Assembly: GCA_047602055.1 (NCBI GenBank)
Contig: JASGIG010000001.1
Location: 2,418,001-2,482,000, forward strand
Origin: JAODBQ01 sp047602055
GTDB taxonomy: Bacteria; Actinomycetota; Acidimicrobiia; Acidimicrobiales; Ilumatobacteraceae
Direction of reading: 5' to 3'
Length of the DNA stretch: 64,000 bases
Of the stretch, positions 50,402 through 60,465 are shown one piece after another; the stretch's first letter is position 1; every line of letters starts with the position of its first letter. A model generated the notes under the pieces. It was not told where the DNA came from. It saw only the letters and a list, made by a program, of their open reading frames with translations, and searched no databases. The translations under genes and the position numbers were made by a program.

Positions 50402-52885
50402 GTGCTCGACCCAGAGATCTCCGCCCGTGACGCCCGCCGGCTGCTGTCGGCAGTACCGGACCCTGCCGACGACGCCCCGATGGTGGGTGGTTGGAGTCGC
50501 CGGCGGTTCCTGCAGGCGGTGGCTGCCGGGGTCGGCGCCGGTCTGACGCTCGGCACGCTCGCCGAGCAGCTGCTCGGCACCTCGCTGCCCGAGGCGTGGG
50601 CGGGCAGCCCGATCGGGGCGAACGACGGCATCCTCGTCCACCTGCTGCTGTACGGCGGCTGCGACGGGCTGAACGTCGTCGTCCCGTACACGAACGGCCT
50701 GTACTACGACTGGCGCAGTGGGGGCACGAGCATCGCCGCCTCCGCCGTTCGGCCGCTCGACGGTTCGTTCGGCCTGCACCCGGCGCTGACGACGGTGAAG
50801 TCGCTCTGGGACGCCGGGCAGGTCGCCGTCGTCCACGGGGTCGGCTACGAGCCACCGGATCTGTCGCACTTCTCGTCGATGGCGATCTGGATGAACGGGA
50901 CGCTCAGGGCCAACCCCGGCACCGGCTGGCTCGGACGTTGGGCCGACGGGCAGGCGTCGGACTCGGGCGTCACGCTGACGACGGTCGGCACGTCGGTGCC
51001 GTTGCACCTGATCGGTGCGGCACGCCGGGCCGTCGCCGTCCCCGACAGCGCGACGATGCTCGGTGCGAGCACCGATGCCGCCAGCCAGCGCGCCTACGTC
51101 GCGTTGCGGGCGATGAGCACGCCGGCCGGTCGCGGCCCGTGGCACGACGCCTACAGCGCGACGCTGCGCGGCACGGTCGACGTCGCCGCCGACCTGTCGC
51201 CGGTGTTCACCCCGGCGCTCACCGGTGGCGACTTCGTCAAGAAGCTCACCATGGCCGCACGGCTGATCAACCGCGACATCGGGGTGCGCGTCGTCGACGT
51301 GGGAGTCGGCAGCTTCGACCACCACGACGGCGAGCCCGGCCGCCTCGCCGCCCTGCTCGCCGACCTCGACGCCGGCATCGCCGCGTTCTACGCGACGCTC
51401 GACCCGGCGTGGCGCAGCCGGGTGGCGCTGATGACGACATCGGAGTTCGGGCGCACCGTGCAGGGCAACAGCTCGCAGGGCACCGACCACGGCACGGCCA
51501 ACGCCCACCTCGTGATCGGCTCGAACGTGCGCGGCGGGATGTTCGGTGCGGCGCCGGCGCTGCCGGCCAAGACCACCGGCAACCAGTGGAAGCGGGTGAC
51601 GTCCACCGTCGACTTCCGGACCCTGTTCGGCAGCGTGATCGACGGGTGGCTCGGTGGCGGCGGGAGCACCGTCGTCGGCGGGACGTTCTCCGACCTGCAG
51701 CTGTTCAGCCGCGGGCCGGGCGTCGACGCGCCGGCCGTGACGGTGGCGGCGCCGCCGACCTCTTCGGTGCCGGTCACCGGCGCAGAGCTCGTCCCCCTGA
51801 GCCCGCGACGGCTCGTCGACACGCGGGACGGCACCGGCGGGCGGATCGGCGCGCTCGGCGCCGACGAGACCTGGTCGTTCGGCGTCACCGGGGGCGACGT
51901 CCCCGACGACGCGGTGGCGGTGGCGCTCAACGTCACCTCGACGGAGGCGACCGGTCCGACGTTCCTCAGCGTGTGGGCGGCGGGCGAGGGTCGCCCGGCC
52001 ACGTCGAACCTCAACCCGGTGCCCGGGCGGTCCGTCCCCAACCTCGTCGTGACGCGGACCGGTGCCGGCGGGTCGGTGAGCATCTACAACCGTCAGCACA
52101 CCGTGCACGCGGTGGTCGACCTCGTCGGGTTCTTCCGCCCGGGCTCGGCATCCGGCATCGTCGGACTCGTGCCGCAGCGGCTGCTCGACACCCGCGACGG
52201 CACCGGCGGCACGCTCGGGGCCGTCGGTGCCGGCGGGACCGTCGACGTCGCCGTGGCGGGGATCGGTGCCGTGCCCGCTGGTGCGATCGGCGCGGTGCTC
52301 AACGTCACCGCCACCGAGCCGAGCGCGGACAGCTACCTCGCCGTCGCTCCGTCGGGCGCCGAGCGGGCGACCGCGTCGAGCGTGAACATGCGCACCGGCC
52401 AGACCGTCGCCAACCTGGTGATGGCCAAGCTCGGCGACGGTGGCCGGGTCGGCGTCTTCAACTACGCCGGCGCCAGCCACGTCGTCGTCGACGTCCTCGC
52501 CGCGTTCGTCCCGGGCGCCGACGGCCGGTTCGTCGCCGTCGGCCCGAACCGGCTGCTCGACACCCGCGACGGCACGGGCGGGGTCCTCGGCCCGGTCGGT
52601 CGGACCCCGCTGGCGCTGCCGCTCGCCGGCCGCGCCGGGCTGCCGGCCGACGGGATCAGCGCGGTGCTGATGAACGTCACCGTCGTCGAGCCCACCGCCG
52701 ACACGTACCTGACGGTGTACCCCAGCGACGCGGCGCGGCCGACGGCCTCGAACGTCAACGCCACCGCAGGCACGATCGTCCCGAACATGTGCCTTGCCTG
52801 CCTCGGGGCCGACGGCGCCGTCGACGTCTTCAACCTCGCCGGCGAGACGCATCTCGTCGTCGACGTCTTCGGCTACTGGACGTAG
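50402..52885 (+). CDS. DUF1501 family exported protein with three C-terminal repeats
   Basis: 827 aa. A Tat signal (WSRRRFLQAVAAG at residues 31-43) is followed by the DUF1501 sulfatase-like domain to about residue 455 (FDHHDGEP, TTSEFGRTVQGN, DHGTANAHLVIGS), then three beta-rich repeats of about 115 residues each, starting RRLVDTRDGTGG, QRLLDTRDGTGG and NRLLDTRDGTGG and ending with VDVFGYW-like strands. Such repeats are found on secreted proteins of Acidimicrobiia and other actinobacteria and probably act as surface or sorting modules. GTG start 9 nt after the DUF1800 stop. Confidence 0.9.
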   Translation: MLDPEISARDARRLLSAVPDPADDAPMVGGWSRRRFLQAVAAGVGAGLTLGTLAEQLLGTSLPEAWAGSPIGANDGILVHLLLYGGCDGLNVVVPYTNGLYYDWRSGGTSIAASAVRPLDGSFGLHPALTTVKSLWDAGQVAVVHGVGYEPPDLSHFSSMAIWMNGTLRANPGTGWLGRWADGQASDSGVTLTTVGTSVPLHLIGAARRAVAVPDSATMLGASTDAASQRAYVALRAMSTPAGRGPWHDAYSATLRGTVDVAADLSPVFTPALTGGDFVKKLTMAARLINRDIGVRVVDVGVGSFDHHDGEPGRLAALLADLDAGIAAFYATLDPAWRSRVALMTTSEFGRTVQGNSSQGTDHGTANAHLVIGSNVRGGMFGAAPALPAKTTGNQWKRVTSTVDFRTLFGSVIDGWLGGGGSTVVGGTFSDLQLFSRGPGVDAPAVTVAAPPTSSVPVTGAELVPLSPRRLVDTRDGTGGRIGALGADETWSFGVTGGDVPDDAVAVALNVTSTEATGPTFLSVWAAGEGRPATSNLNPVPGRSVPNLVVTRTGAGGSVSIYNRQHTVHAVVDLVGFFRPGSASGIVGLVPQRLLDTRDGTGGTLGAVGAGGTVDVAVAGIGAVPAGAIGAVLNVTATEPSADSYLAVAPSGAERATASSVNMRTGQTVANLVMAKLGDGGRVGVFNYAGASHVVVDVLAAFVPGADGRFVAVGPNRLLDTRDGTGGVLGPVGRTPLALPLAGRAGLPADGISAVLMNVTVVEPTADTYLTVYPSDAARPTASNVNATAGTIVPNMCLACLGADGAVDVFNLAGETHLVVDVFGYWT

Positions 52886-52940
52886 GCGGTTCCCTGCGCT
52901 GCCGGCCGATGTGCGCCGCCGGCGATACCGTCGGGTGACG

Positions 52941-53918
52941 ATGACCGACCGCAGCCGACGGCTCCAGCTCCTGGCGATGAAGCTCGCCGCGCTCGCCCGT
53001 GACCATGGGGCGGCGGACGTCCAGGCCGTGCCGGGGGAGTTCGGCATCGGTGCCGCGCTGCGCGCCGGTGAGCAGGCGTGGGTGCTCGTCGACGACGACC
53101 CGGGCCGTGGGCTCGGCCCGGCGATCGCCTGGGCGATCCGCCACGGCGCCACCGACCTGCAGCTCGTCGCCGAGTCGGCGACCGGCACCCTGGCGCGCCG
53201 CGCGCCGGCGTTCGCCATGGCGATCGAGGTGTGGCACGCCGACGGGCGGATGCTGCTGCCGGCGATCGCCGAGCCGCTGCCCGAGCGCCCGGTGCTGCCC
53301 GCCGAGCACGAGGCGTTCCGAGAGCTGATCGTCGCCGCCGGGGCGACGCCGGTCGTCGAGCACGGTGTGCTCACCGGTGACGTCGGTGGCCTCGAGGTGT
53401 GCCGGGCCGTCACCGACGAGCTGACCGGCGCGCACCGCCTGGAAGTCGGCATCGGGGCGCACGACCGCGAGGCGTTCCAGCTGTTGCACGGCGACGAGCC
53501 GACCGCCGAGGCGCTCACCCGGTTCGTCGCCTCGGTCGACCCGCACCGCCGACCGGGAGCGGTCGGTCATCCGCTGAACCGGTTGGCGCGCAGCCGTGCT
53601 CTACGAGCCCAGCTGCAGGCCGAGCCGGCGCTGATCGGGGCGAGCCGAGTCGTCGCCACCGATCCACCGGTGGCCCGCGCCAACGTCAAGGACGACGTGC
53701 CGTGCGTCGCCGTCGCCGAGATCGACGGCACGCCGACGACGGTGGTGTGCAGCGCCGGGGTCGATCTCGACGCCGTGCCCTATGCCACCGACGCTCGGCT
53801 GGCCACCGGCCTCGAGGCCTGCGTGCTCGCCGTCCCGGCCGGCTCGGACCTGCCGATCCAGCACGAGCTCGCCGCCCTCGTGCGCGACCCCCTGCGCCTC
53901 GTCGCGTTGGGCTCGTAG
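52941..53918 (+). CDS. hypothetical protein
   Basis: 325 aa, no family recognised. Soluble, Ala/Val-rich alpha/beta composition with no signal peptide or membrane helix. Distinct stretches: GEQAWVLVDDDPGRGLGPAI, AWAIRHGATDLQLVAESATG, DPHRRPGAVGHPLNRLARSR. The first 60 residues with GIGAALRAGEQAWVLV and RHGATDLQLVAE suggest a nuclease-like or metal-binding beta-alpha-beta start, but this is weak. It lies 12 nt before prfA and is co-oriented, so probably cotranscribed with it. Confidence 0.6.
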   Translation: MTDRSRRLQLLAMKLAALARDHGAADVQAVPGEFGIGAALRAGEQAWVLVDDDPGRGLGPAIAWAIRHGATDLQLVAESATGTLARRAPAFAMAIEVWHADGRMLLPAIAEPLPERPVLPAEHEAFRELIVAAGATPVVEHGVLTGDVGGLEVCRAVTDELTGAHRLEVGIGAHDREAFQLLHGDEPTAEALTRFVASVDPHRRPGAVGHPLNRLARSRALRAQLQAEPALIGASRVVATDPPVARANVKDDVPCVAVAEIDGTPTTVVCSAGVDLDAVPYATDARLATGLEACVLAVPAGSDLPIQHELAALVRDPLRLVALGS

Positions 53919-53930
53919 GCTCCTCGACCG

Positions 53931-54998
53931 GTGTTCGATCGGTTGGCAACCCTGGAGGACGAGTTCGTCTCGCTGGAGGCGAGCCTCTCCGACCCCGCGA
54001 TCGTCAACGATCAGCGGGCGCTGCGCGACGTGTCCCGGCGGTACAAGGACCTCACGCCGGTGGTCGCGACGATCCGCCGCCGCCAGCAGTTGCTCGACGA
54101 CGCCACCGAGGCCCGTGAGCTGCTCGCCGACGCCGACGGCGACGAGCGCGAGGTGTGGCGGACCGAGCTGTCGGCGATCGAGGATCGTCTCGCCACCACC
54201 GAGGCCGAGCTGCGCGTCCTGCTGCTGCCGAAGGATCCCAACGACGGACGGGCCGTGATCATGGAGATCCGAGGCGCGGAGGGTGGCGAGGAGGCCAACC
54301 TGTTCGCCCGCGACCTGTACGAGATGTACCGGGCCTATGCGGCGAACAAGGGCTGGTCGGTGGAGGTGCTGGCCCACGACGCCAGCGACCTCGGCGGGCT
54401 CAACGAGCTGACGATGGTCGTGCGCGGCGACACCGCATGGGGGCGGCTGAAGTTCGAGGGTGGTCCGCACCGCGTGCAGCGCGTCCCGGTGACCGAGTCG
54501 CAGGGGCGGATCCACACGTCGTCGGCGACCGTGCTGATCCTGCCCGAGGCCGAGGAGGTCGACGTCGACATCGACGAGCGCGACCTCGACGTCGACGTGT
54601 ACCGGGCCAGCGGGCCGGGCGGCCAGGGTGTCAACACGACGGACTCTGCGGTGCGCATCACCCACCGGCCGACCGGCGTGGTCGTGGCGATGCAGGACGA
54701 GCGCAGCCAGCTGCAGAACAAGGCGCGGGCGATGATGGTGCTGCGCGCCCGGCTGCTCAAGCTGGCCCAGGACCAGCACGACGCGGCGATGTCCGTCGAG
54801 CGACGCGCCCAGGTCGGCGGCGGTGGGCGCGGCGAGAAGATCCGGACCTACAACTTCAAGGAGAACCGGGTCACCGACCACCGCATCGGCTTCACCGTCT
54901 ACCGCCTGCAGGAGGTGCTCGCCGGCGACCTCGACGTCGTCGTCGAGGCGCTGATCGCCGACGAGCGCACCCGCCAGCTCGCCGGCGAGACGCCGTGA
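53931..54998 (+). CDS. prfA: peptide chain release factor 1
   Basis: 355 aa. Class I release factor with GGQ in SGPGGQGVNTTDSAVRITH and the RF1 codon-recognition area RVQRVPVTESQGRIHTSS (PxT type, reads UAA and UAG). GTG start (MFDRLATLEDEF). The presence of an intact RF1 means UAG is a normal stop here. Overlaps prmC by GTGA. Confidence 0.96.
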   Translation: MFDRLATLEDEFVSLEASLSDPAIVNDQRALRDVSRRYKDLTPVVATIRRRQQLLDDATEARELLADADGDEREVWRTELSAIEDRLATTEAELRVLLLPKDPNDGRAVIMEIRGAEGGEEANLFARDLYEMYRAYAANKGWSVEVLAHDASDLGGLNELTMVVRGDTAWGRLKFEGGPHRVQRVPVTESQGRIHTSSATVLILPEAEEVDVDIDERDLDVDVYRASGPGGQGVNTTDSAVRITHRPTGVVVAMQDERSQLQNKARAMMVLRARLLKLAQDQHDAAMSVERRAQVGGGGRGEKIRTYNFKENRVTDHRIGFTVYRLQEVLAGDLDVVVEALIADERTRQLAGETP

Positions 54999-55867
54999 GC
55001 CTCGACGGCACCGTCACGTGGCGGGAGCTGTGGAACGAGGCGGCGGCGCGCGTCGGCAACCGCGCCCAGGCCCGGTGGCTGTGCGAGACGGCCAGCGGGC
55101 TCGAGTCGCAGGAGCTCCTGCTGGAGCTGGAGTCGCGGGCGACGCAGCGCGCCGTCGCCCATCTCGACCGGATGCTCGCCCGGCTGGCCAACGGCGAGCC
55201 GCTGCAGTACGTGCTCGGGCACTGGTCGTTCCGCCACCTCGATCTGATGGTCGACCGGCGGGTGCTGATCCCGCGGCCGGAGACCGAGGAGGTCGCCGGC
55301 CTGGCGATCGAGCTGGCCGCGGCGCCGGGGCGGCCGGTGCGCTGCGCCGACCTCGGCACCGGCAGCGGGGCGATCGGCCTGGCGCTGGCCGCCGAGCTGG
55401 CGACGCGCCGGCCACCGGTCCCGGCCGAGGTGTGGCTGACCGACGTCGACGGCGAGTCGCTCGACGTGGCCCGCGCCAACCTCGCCGGCATCGGCCGGGG
55501 TGCGGCGACCGTGCGCTTCGCTGCCGGCTCGTGGTTCGGCGCGCTGCCCGGCGACCTGCGCGGTGGCCTCGACGTCGTCGTCTGCAACCCGCCGTACGTC
55601 GCCGACGACGACCCGCAGGTCGAGGCCGTGGTGCGGGCGTGGGAACCGGCCGGGGCGCTGTTCGCCGGCGAGGACGGGCTCGACGCGATCCGTGAGATCG
55701 TCGCCGAGGCACCCGGCTGGCTGGCGCCGGGTGGCTGGCTGGTGCTCGAGATCGGCGCCGATCAGGGCGCCGCAGTCGCCGCGCTGGCCGACGCCGCCGG
55801 CCTCGCCGACGTCGAGATCCGCCCCGACGCCGCCGGCCGCGACCGGATGCTGGTGGCCCGCTCATGA
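54995..55867 (+). CDS. prmC: peptide chain release factor N(5)-glutamine methyltransferase
   Basis: 290 aa. N-terminal helical domain, then QYVLGHWSFRHLDLMVDRRV, LIPRPETEEV, SAM motif DLGTGSGAIGLALA and the catalytic NPPYV. It methylates the Gln of the GGQ motif in release factors. Translationally coupled to prfA, the conserved arrangement. Confidence 0.95.
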   Translation: MSLDGTVTWRELWNEAAARVGNRAQARWLCETASGLESQELLLELESRATQRAVAHLDRMLARLANGEPLQYVLGHWSFRHLDLMVDRRVLIPRPETEEVAGLAIELAAAPGRPVRCADLGTGSGAIGLALAAELATRRPPVPAEVWLTDVDGESLDVARANLAGIGRGAATVRFAAGSWFGALPGDLRGGLDVVVCNPPYVADDDPQVEAVVRAWEPAGALFAGEDGLDAIREIVAEAPGWLAPGGWLVLEIGADQGAAVAALADAAGLADVEIRPDAAGRDRMLVARS

Positions 55868-55915
55868 CCGTGCTCGCCGCCTTCGCGGCGCTCGCCTCTC
55901 CTCGGATCGGTGGCG
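55868..55915 (+). repeat. junction repeat family A, partial copy A6 / hairpin
   Basis: After the prmC TGA: ccgtgctcgccgcc, hairpin CGCCGC-CTTC-GCGGCG (55875-55890), GCTCGCC and ctcggatcggtg. It matches the middle and end of family A but lacks the first part. May act as the terminator of the rho-prfA-prmC region between convergent genes. Confidence 0.55.
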
Positions 55916-55930
55916 TACCGAAGGGACCGA

Positions 55931-56734
55931 TCAGCGGCGGGTGACGATCTCGGGGACGACCCGGAGCATCTCCTGCGTGTCCAGCAGGGCACCGGGGTCG
56001 TCGGTGTCGGCGGCCAGCAGCAGGCCGGCGACGGCATCGGCGGCGACGGCCTTCAGGCGGTAGCCGACCTCGCGGTGCTCGGCCGGGTCGACCATGCAGG
56101 TGAGGCGCATCACGTAGCGGTCGAGATGCTGCTCGACGACGCCGAGCACTTCCGGGCGCGAGTGGATGCGCCGGTCGTCGATCAGCCCGCAGGCGGCCTC
56201 GAGCACCGCGCCGGCCCGCCCGGTGCGGACGGTTGCTGGGATGTCGATGTCGATGACGACGCGGCTCGCCCCCTTGGACACGTTGCGCAGGGTGCGGATG
56301 TTCGACGCGGCGACGTAGACGACGTCGCCGGTCCAGGTGGTGACGGCGACGGATCGCAGCCCGAAGCCGGCGAGGCGCCCCGCGAGCTCGTCGTTGATCT
56401 CGACCTCGTCGCCGATGACGGCGGTGCGATCGACGATCATCATCGCTGCGGAGAGGAAATCCGAGATCGGCTCGCGCACGGCGAACGCGGTGGCGGTGAC
56501 CAGGCCACCGGCGACGATCGCCAGCGTCGACGATTCGACGCCGGCGGCGATGAGCGCTTCGATGGCGATCGCGCCGAGGCCGACGATCGTGACGAACCAG
56601 CGCAGCATCTGGATGATGCCAGTGGTGCGGCGGGCTCGCAGCGTGGTCGCCTTGCGGCTGCGACTGCTGGCGATGGACAGGATGGCGACGACCGCGAGCG
56701 TGACCGCGGCGGTGACGGTGATGGGGTTGAGCAT
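55931..56734 (-). CDS. mechanosensitive channel (MscS family)
   Basis: 267 aa. Two to three N-terminal helices (LNPITVTAAVTLAVVAILSI; IIQMLRWFVTIVGLGAIAIE), a pore-like helix (LAIVAGGLVTATAFAVREPI), the MscS beta domain (GDEVEINDELAGRLAGFGLR) and a cytoplasmic alpha/beta domain. It probably opens under membrane tension to release osmolytes. Shorter than E. coli MscS by little. Confidence 0.87.
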   Translation of the reverse strand: MLNPITVTAAVTLAVVAILSIASSRSRKATTLRARRTTGIIQMLRWFVTIVGLGAIAIEALIAAGVESSTLAIVAGGLVTATAFAVREPISDFLSAAMMIVDRTAVIGDEVEINDELAGRLAGFGLRSVAVTTWTGDVVYVAASNIRTLRNVSKGASRVVIDIDIPATVRTGRAGAVLEAACGLIDDRRIHSRPEVLGVVEQHLDRYVMRLTCMVDPAEHREVGYRLKAVAADAVAGLLLAADTDDPGALLDTQEMLRVVPEIVTRR

Positions 56735-56785
56735 GAGAGGTCCTTGCGGGCGGGCAGCCGCTCGCGGTTCGACAGACCGTTCAGG

Positions 56786-57187
56786 CTATGCAAACCGTGC
56801 GGCGAGTTGGCCGAGGAGTGACTCCTCTTCCGGATCGATCTCGTGGTCCGCGTCGGCCACCTCTCGGGCCGCCGAGAACAGCGACTGGCGCAGCACTGTG
56901 CTGGCGATGCGGGCGTCGATGTCGTCGAGCAGGGCGTCCTCGTCGCCGGCGGCGTGGGCGGCGCGGACCTTGGCCATCGCCTGGCCGACGTACTGATCGA
57001 ACGAGAACGTCTCCGACTCCCAGCCGCTGTCCTCGCTGATCTCGCGGATCGCGTCGATCTCGTCCGTGCTGATGTGGCCGTCGGCGACCATCACGAGCAG
57101 GAGCAGCTCGATGACCGCCTGGTGCTCCAGGTCGGCGTTGGCATGGACGGAGATGTTGCGGTACAGGTCACGCAGCCGCTGGTTCAC
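56786..57187 (-). CDS. TerB-like tellurite-resistance-fold protein
   Basis: 133 aa, all-helical. Two acidic metal-binding loops typical of TerB: MVADGHISTDEIDAI (about residues 33-47) and ADADHEIDPEEESLL near the C-terminus. TerB-like proteins bind Ca2+ or other divalent ions and are linked to stress systems. Lies 11 nt downstream of no strong promoter; between the S9 peptidase stop-proximal region and MscS. Confidence 0.82.
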   Translation of the reverse strand: MNQRLRDLYRNISVHANADLEHQAVIELLLLVMVADGHISTDEIDAIREISEDSGWESETFSFDQYVGQAMAKVRAAHAAGDEDALLDDIDARIASTVLRQSLFSAAREVADADHEIDPEEESLLGQLAARFA

Positions 57188-57197
57188 CGGGGGGACG

Positions 57198-59373
57198 TTA
57201 CTCGGGGTCGCCCTCCACGACCGGATAGCTCGGCTCCGTGCGCCAGCCCGGCCGCCAACCGGCCTCCCGGCGCATGCGCTCGCGCCGGTCCGTCATCCGT
57301 AGGGCGCGGCGCAGGAAGTCGAGCTGGTGCAGCAGGAGGTGCTCGGCGACGATCTCCTGGGGCGTCATGTGGGTGACGCCGACGAGCGGCAGCACCTCGT
57401 GCGGCTGGCCGGCGGCGAGCAGTGCGGACGACAGCTGCAGGGTGTGGGCGGCGACGACGTTGTCGTCGGCGAGGCCGTGGATCAGCAGCAGCGGGCGGGT
57501 CAGCTCGGTGGCCAGCGGCAGCAGCGACGTGGCCGCGTAGGCGTGATCGTCGACGCTCGGATCACCGAGGTAGCGCTCCGTGTAGAAGGTGTCGTACAGC
57601 CGCCACTCGGTGACCGGCGCGCCGGCGACGGCGGCGTGGAACACGTCGGGACGGCGCAGCACCGCCAGCGCGGCCAGGTAGCCGCCGAAGCTCCAGCCGC
57701 GGACGGCGACGCGGCGACAGGTCGAGCGGGTGGTCGGCGGCCAGCGCCTGCAGCGCGTCGACCTGGTCGTCGAGCACGGCCGTCGCCAGGTCGAGGTGCA
57801 CGGCGCGCTCCCACTCGGTGCCGCGCCCGGGCGTGCCGCGGCCGTCGACGACGACGACGGCGAAGCCCTGGTCGGCGAACCACTGCGACGTGAGGTGAGC
57901 GTTGTGGGCGGCGATCGCCCGCTGGGCGTGCGGGCCGCCGTACGGATCGAGCAGCACCGGCAGCGGCGAGCCGTCGTGGTCGTGGGGGAGCAGCAGTGCG
58001 GTGGCGAGTTCCCGGTCGGTCGGGCGCAGCAGGGTGACGTTCGGCGTCAGCAGCGGGGTCTCGGCGTGGCTGACGATCACCGGCCCGCCGACGACGGTCG
58101 TCCGCGCCCCAGACTCGGTCAGCGTCGCCCGTCGCAGCACGACGGTGTCGCCGCCGACGCTCGCCCCGTGGATGCCGTCGCCGTCGGTCAGCCGGACGAG
58201 GCCGTCGTCGTCGCCGCTGTTGCCGGCGGTCCAGCGCCACACGTCGAGGATCGTCGCGTCGTCGACCGGGTTGGCGGTGAACACCACGCCGTCGCCGACG
58301 GTGGCGACGACGGCGCGCACCTGCAGGTGGTCGGGCGTCACCGGGGTGTCGCCGACCATCAGGCGCCGGGCGCCGCCGCGGTCGGCGGCCATCACCAGGC
58401 GGCCGTCGCCGAGCATGCCCGGCGTGCCGGGGACCAGCTCGACCCATGCGTCGTCCTGGTCGGTGAACACCACGCTCGTCGCGCCGACGGCCGGGTCGGC
58501 CTCCAGCACCTGCAGCGTCCGCTGGTCGCGCGACATCACCGCGAGCAGCAGCCGGCTCGGCGATGCCCACATGACGTCGGTGAGGTACGGGAACGCCTCG
58601 CGATCCCAGGTGACCTCGGTGCTCGACCCGTCGAGCACCAGGACGTGCAGCGTGACGTCGGCGTTGTCGGTGCCGGCCGCGGGGTAGCGCACTGCGTTCG
58701 GCGGTGCCTCCGGGTTGGCCGGGTCGCTGATGTACCACGTCGTCACCGGCGACACGTCGACGCGGCAGGCGGCGATGGCCTGGCCGTCGGGGCTCCACCA
58801 GTAGCCGCGGAAGCGGCCCATCTCCTCGGCGGCGACGAACTCGGCGCTGCCCCAGCTGACCTCCTCGCGCTCCTCGCCGGCCAGCTCCCAGCTCGTGCCG
58901 TCGAGCTCACCGATGCGCAGCGAGCGACCGCTGACGTAGGCGACGCGCTGCGCCGGCGGATCCGGTCGAGGGTCGAACACCGGCCCGTCCACGGGCAGCT
59001 CCCGTGACGTCGCGCTCACCAGCCCGGCGACGAACAGCCGTCCGGCGAGCGCGAACGCGGTGACGGTGACGGCCTCGTCGGTGGCGAACGCGGTGATCCC
59101 GCTGGCGCCCTCGCGCATCCGTTCCCGGCGAGCGCGCTCCTCGGCCGGCAGCGCCTCGTCGTCGACGACACCGAGCAACGCCAGCGGATCGGCGACGAGC
59201 CGCTCCTCGCCGGTGCCGACGTCGAGCGCCCACAGGCAGTTGACCGAGTCGTCACCGGCGCGGCTGCGGGCGAACACCACGCGCAGCCCATCCGGCGAGA
59301 CGACGACGTTGCGCGGCTCGCCGAGCGTGAGCCGCTGTGTGCGGGCGTACTGCCGCGGGAAGGTGTCGGTCAC
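57198..59373 (-). CDS. S9 family prolyl oligopeptidase / dipeptidyl-peptidase IV-like (one frameshift)
   Basis: Corrected length 724 aa: N-terminal beta-propeller (DPP IV N-terminal type, with EEMGRFRGYWWSPDG), then an alpha/beta-hydrolase domain. The nucleophile GWSFGGY lies just after a frame break at 57711-57715 (one extra base: HPLDLS then RVAVRGWSFGG). Asp in GLADDNVV and His in GVTHMTP complete the triad. The EE pair in the propeller (AAEEMGR) fits DPP IV-type N-terminus recognition. No signal peptide, so cytosolic. Confidence 0.9.
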
Positions 59374-59407
59374 CAGCTTGTCTCGCCAAGGGTCATGGGC
59401 GGGGCCT

Positions 59408-60454
59408 TCAGCTCGGTACGACCAGCACCTTGGCGTGGCGCTCGGGGTCGGCGAGGTCGGTGAAGGCCTGGGGGACGCCGTCGATCGGCACCTTGCCGGT
59501 GATCCAGTGGGAGAGGTCGACGCTGCCGTCGGCGAGGGCGGTGAGCGCCCCGGCGAACTCGGTGGGGTCGTAGGCCAGGACGAACTGGATGTTCAGCTCG
59601 CGGCCGATGCCGACGAGTGGGAGGATCTGGTCGGGCTGCATGCACACGCCGACGACGAGGATGCGGGCGTCCTTCGGGGCCATGCGCATCGCCTGGTCGA
59701 TCATCCCGGGCACACCGACGGCCTCGAAGACCACGAGCGGCTTCCCGTTCGCCGAGGTGCGCCACGCCTCGATCGCCGGCGTCTCGCGGGGGTCGACGAC
59801 GACGTCGGCACCAGTGCGCTCGGCCAGCGCCCGCCGCGCCAGGGAGAAGTCGGCGGCGACGATCGGCCCGATGCCGAGGCGGCGCAGCTCGGCGATGCAG
59901 GCCAGGCCGACCGGCCCGCAGCCGAGCACGACGGCGCTGTCGCCCGGGGCGATGCGGCTCTTGGCGACGGCGTGGACGCCGACCGCGAACGGCTCGGTGA
60001 GCGCGGCGATCTCGACGGGCAGGTCGCCCGGCACCTTGACGGCCAGCAGCTCGTTGAGGACCATCAGCTCGGCGTAGCCGCCGTTGTACCGGTTGGAGTA
60101 GCCGAGCGGGTGCATCCCTGTCTCGTCGACGGCCACCGGCATGCTGACGACCAGGTCGCCGGCGCGCAGGTTGGTGACGCCGGCGCCGACGTCGACCACC
60201 TCGCAGCAGAACTCGTGCCCCATCACCGTGTCCTGGTCGGGCTCGAACTGGATGGGCACCCCGTCGTCGGACGGCGCGTCGACGGCCAGCTCCGCGGCCA
60301 CCTTGCGGGCCTCGGCGCCGTGCGTGAGCATGTGCAGGTCGCTCCCGCAGATCCCGCAGGCGAGCACCCTGGTCAGCACCTGGCCGGGGCCGGGGGTCGG
60401 GTCGGGGAGGTCGCCGACGCGGAGCTCCCAGTCACGCATGATCGCGGCACGCAT
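59408..60454 (-). CDS. zinc-dependent alcohol dehydrogenase family protein
   Basis: 348 aa medium-chain dehydrogenase. Catalytic zinc ligands in CGICGSDLH and GHEFCCEV; the structural-zinc lobe with its four Cys is missing, so one zinc site only. Rossmann motif VLGCGPVGLACIAE. Start MRAAIMRDWELRVGDLPDP. Substrate unknown. Confidence 0.9.
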   Translation of the reverse strand: MRAAIMRDWELRVGDLPDPTPGPGQVLTRVLACGICGSDLHMLTHGAEARKVAAELAVDAPSDDGVPIQFEPDQDTVMGHEFCCEVVDVGAGVTNLRAGDLVVSMPVAVDETGMHPLGYSNRYNGGYAELMVLNELLAVKVPGDLPVEIAALTEPFAVGVHAVAKSRIAPGDSAVVLGCGPVGLACIAELRRLGIGPIVAADFSLARRALAERTGADVVVDPRETPAIEAWRTSANGKPLVVFEAVGVPGMIDQAMRMAPKDARILVVGVCMQPDQILPLVGIGRELNIQFVLAYDPTEFAGALTALADGSVDLSHWITGKVPIDGVPQAFTDLADPERHAKVLVVPS

Positions 60455-60465
60455 GGCCGCCGACC

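Noticed and set aside
48971..53518. 1515-codon open frame on the minus strand opposite DUF1800/DUF1501
   Set aside because: GC-rich third positions keep the antisense frame open; it has Arg/Gly/Ala-rich low-complexity sequence without motifs, while the plus strand encodes clear domain proteins.
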